A stretch of 64,000 bases of DNA, taken from contig WARS01000011.1 of assembly GCA_008933995.1 (NCBI GenBank), positions 13,731,516 through 13,795,515 of the forward strand, written 5' to 3'. Position 1 is the first letter of the stretch, and the number at the start of each line of letters is the position of its first letter. A model generated the notes under the pieces. The model was not told where the DNA came from. It searched no databases and saw only the letters and a list, made by a program, of their open reading frames with translations. This document shows positions 62,301-64,000 of the stretch, one piece after another. The stretch comes from Datnioides undecimradiatus. Taxonomy: Eukaryota; Chordata; Actinopteri; Lobotiformes; Datnioididae. The translations under genes and the position numbers were made by a program.

Positions 62301-64000
62301 TGTGTGCTGGAGCGCTGCTCAACTGTACCCTGTTGTTGTGTTTGTGATGTAATATCCTGGGCTGCGAGTGTGGTGTAAAAGGAAAAAACCAACCTGCTGC
62401 TTCTGGTTATCTTCTCATTTTTCCCTCAGCAAGTTGGCAATAAGCCAACATTCAGCCTATCGATTTTCTCCACCTCCTCTTGTAAAATGAAACCTGAAAT
62501 TGTTTCCCCCCCTCTTCCTCTCTCACTTTGCAGGTTGTAGCTCTCGACAAACTTTGCAGCCTGTGATTTATATAATGCTTCTTTTTTTGAGCTTCGGGAA
62601 AGCAGAGGGTCTATTTTCACCACACACTCTTGTTTTTATATTGTTGTATCTTTGGCTTGGAGCCATTATACCTGCCTAGTTGCATGTTGGCAGCACCTCT
62701 GCATATCTTATGGCACTTGATTCCAAATTGACCTGAGGAATCCCTGTTGGGGTGATGGTGGGAAGGGCCGTGTTAATGAGCCTTTGTCCCTGCTCACTGA
62801 TGGAAGGCACACGGCTCTGGGAAAGTGGCCTATGTGATTAGTAAATTGTGGTTAATTAGATAGATGGAAGGGTCACCAGCAGTGAAAAAGTCAAGGGAAC
62901 CACTGAATTATGGGATTGTCAGTTGATGCTAATAAAGGACGAGGACCCAGAATAGCATGGAGTCTGTAGTAGCCTTTAATAGATAGTCATTAAGAGCTAT
63001 TAAAAATGACCAGACAAAGGCAAAACTGTGCTTAGCTGTCAGTTAATCTGCAGAGCCACTTCAGTCCATGTATTAAATGGTGAGGAGTGGGCTGATCTGA
63101 ACTCTTCAGCGCCAATAACAGGAGTCAATGAGGTGGACAACCAGATCTAATAATACCTGCGTGATCCTCTGGAAATGTTAATGCGAGAGGAGGTTTAAGT
63201 GGCAGCTCTGAGGCTCGGCTGATCATGTTGTCATGGTCAGAATGTCAGTCTAATCCATCCAATCAAAAGGAGATTGGTAGCAGGTTATGTTGGAAGACAG
63301 GAGGCTGATGATATGGGTGGAGGAGAAGGAGAAGATGAATCACAAATATGATCCAAAGTGAAGCGATTAGATCCATATCAAGGAGAGCAAGCAGCGGATC
63401 TATCTCCGCTATCACACGTCCGCCTCTTATCTGACTTTGATTTATGTTCCAGCAACCTACAGGCAGTGGGGAAAAAAATGATTTGGCACTTGTTTATCTC
63501 CAAACAATGGAGTGCAGTGCAACCGATTACATCTGACAGACTTTATTCTAGACAATTCAAGGAGACTCCTGGTGTGAGGTGTCCTGCTGTTTGAGGAGTC
63601 TGACCTCCGCCCGGCTTGGCTAGTAGCAGGTGTGTGAGCCGACTCCCTGTGTTGGCTATGGCTGACCTCCCTGCACTAGCACCGGGCAATTAGTCCACAA
63701 AATGGCTGACTGTAAATCTCCTGCGGGAAGGGTTTGGCAGGGGCACCCTGAGGTGAGCTCCGCAACGAGGAATTAAACACACAGTATTAGCTAACAGCAG
63801 TTTTATGATGTGAGGAGCTGAACAGGGTGAGGTAAGGGGCAAGGATGCTCCTCTACAGAATCATCGAGGGAGCTGTGTTGTGTACCGCTGTTGTGCTTTT
63901 CACCATCGGGGTCCCTGTGTTATATACAGGAAATGTACCATATAATGAGGTTCATTATAAAAGACTGCTGAGCCAACTCAAGTAAACACAGGAGAACACA

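Larger units (their letters stand above)
54213..64000 (+). other. pdzrn4: pdzrn4 intron, part 5 (to window end)
   Basis: No supported exon. I looked for the PDZ1 signature (Leu-Gly-Phe-Asn-Ile-Ile-Gly-Gly) on the plus strand and did not find it. It contains a TG microsatellite at 56,432, poly-T at 58,889 and a CA run at 59,341. The minus-strand frame at 55,917-56,495 (192 codons) is discussed under findings. Confidence 0.55.

Noticed and set aside
1..64000. CRISPR arrays, prokaryotic operons, phage or viral genes
   Set aside because: No regularly spaced repeats, no dense gene clusters and no viral protein signatures were seen. Splice-site-bounded exons show a vertebrate genome.

Overview
This window is vertebrate nuclear DNA, almost certainly from a ray-finned (probably perciform-like) fish. 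Small coding exons with canonical splice sites sit in AT-rich, CA/GT-microsatellite-rich DNA. The dispersed repeats are of types I recognise, from memory, as common in percomorph genomes. There are no prokaryotic-style operons, no CRISPR array and no phage.

Region 1 (1-11,062, + strand) is the 3' end of a contactin gene. Twelve exons join in a consistent reading frame into 560 residues: the tail of Ig domain 5, Ig domain 6, four fibronectin type III domains and a short hydrophobic GPI-attachment tail. As recalled, the sequence follows human contactin-1 nearly domain for domain, so I call it cntn1. The 5' part of the gene lies outside the window. One intron uses a GC donor. A candidate 3' UTR runs from the stop codon to poly(A) signals near 12.07 kb and/or 13.32 kb.

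Region 2 (about 13.3-16.5 kb) is intergenic. It holds a 5'-truncated LINE fragment on the minus strand with a GATG-type tail and an apparent target-site duplication, probably nested in an older dispersed repeat.

Region 3 (from about 16.5 kb) is the start of a second + strand gene. A CpG-enriched stretch precedes and overlaps an exon encoding a zinc-finger remnant and coiled coil that match the N-terminal part of PDZRN3/PDZRN4 just before the first PDZ domain. A 96-nt second exon follows. The tandem CNTN1-PDZRN4 order in mammals supports pdzrn4. The expected RING finger is absent from the exon, and an in-frame stop lies upstream. This gene may therefore start with a RING-less protein.

Region 4 (17.4-64 kb) shows no exon I can support and reads as one very long intron of pdzrn4. 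It holds microsatellites, several dispersed repeat copies, a degenerate tandem repeat of about 130 bp, two adjacent GC-rich hairpins, a long imperfect palindrome and stretches that look like conserved non-coding elements but cannot be tested here.

The two genes have separate roles: contactin-1 is a neuronal GPI-anchored adhesion molecule, and PDZRN4 is an intracellular PDZ scaffold or ligase-family protein. Their linkage is an ancient synteny, not a pathway. I found no convincing undescribed system. The best leads are the RING-less pdzrn4 start and the intronic structured elements.
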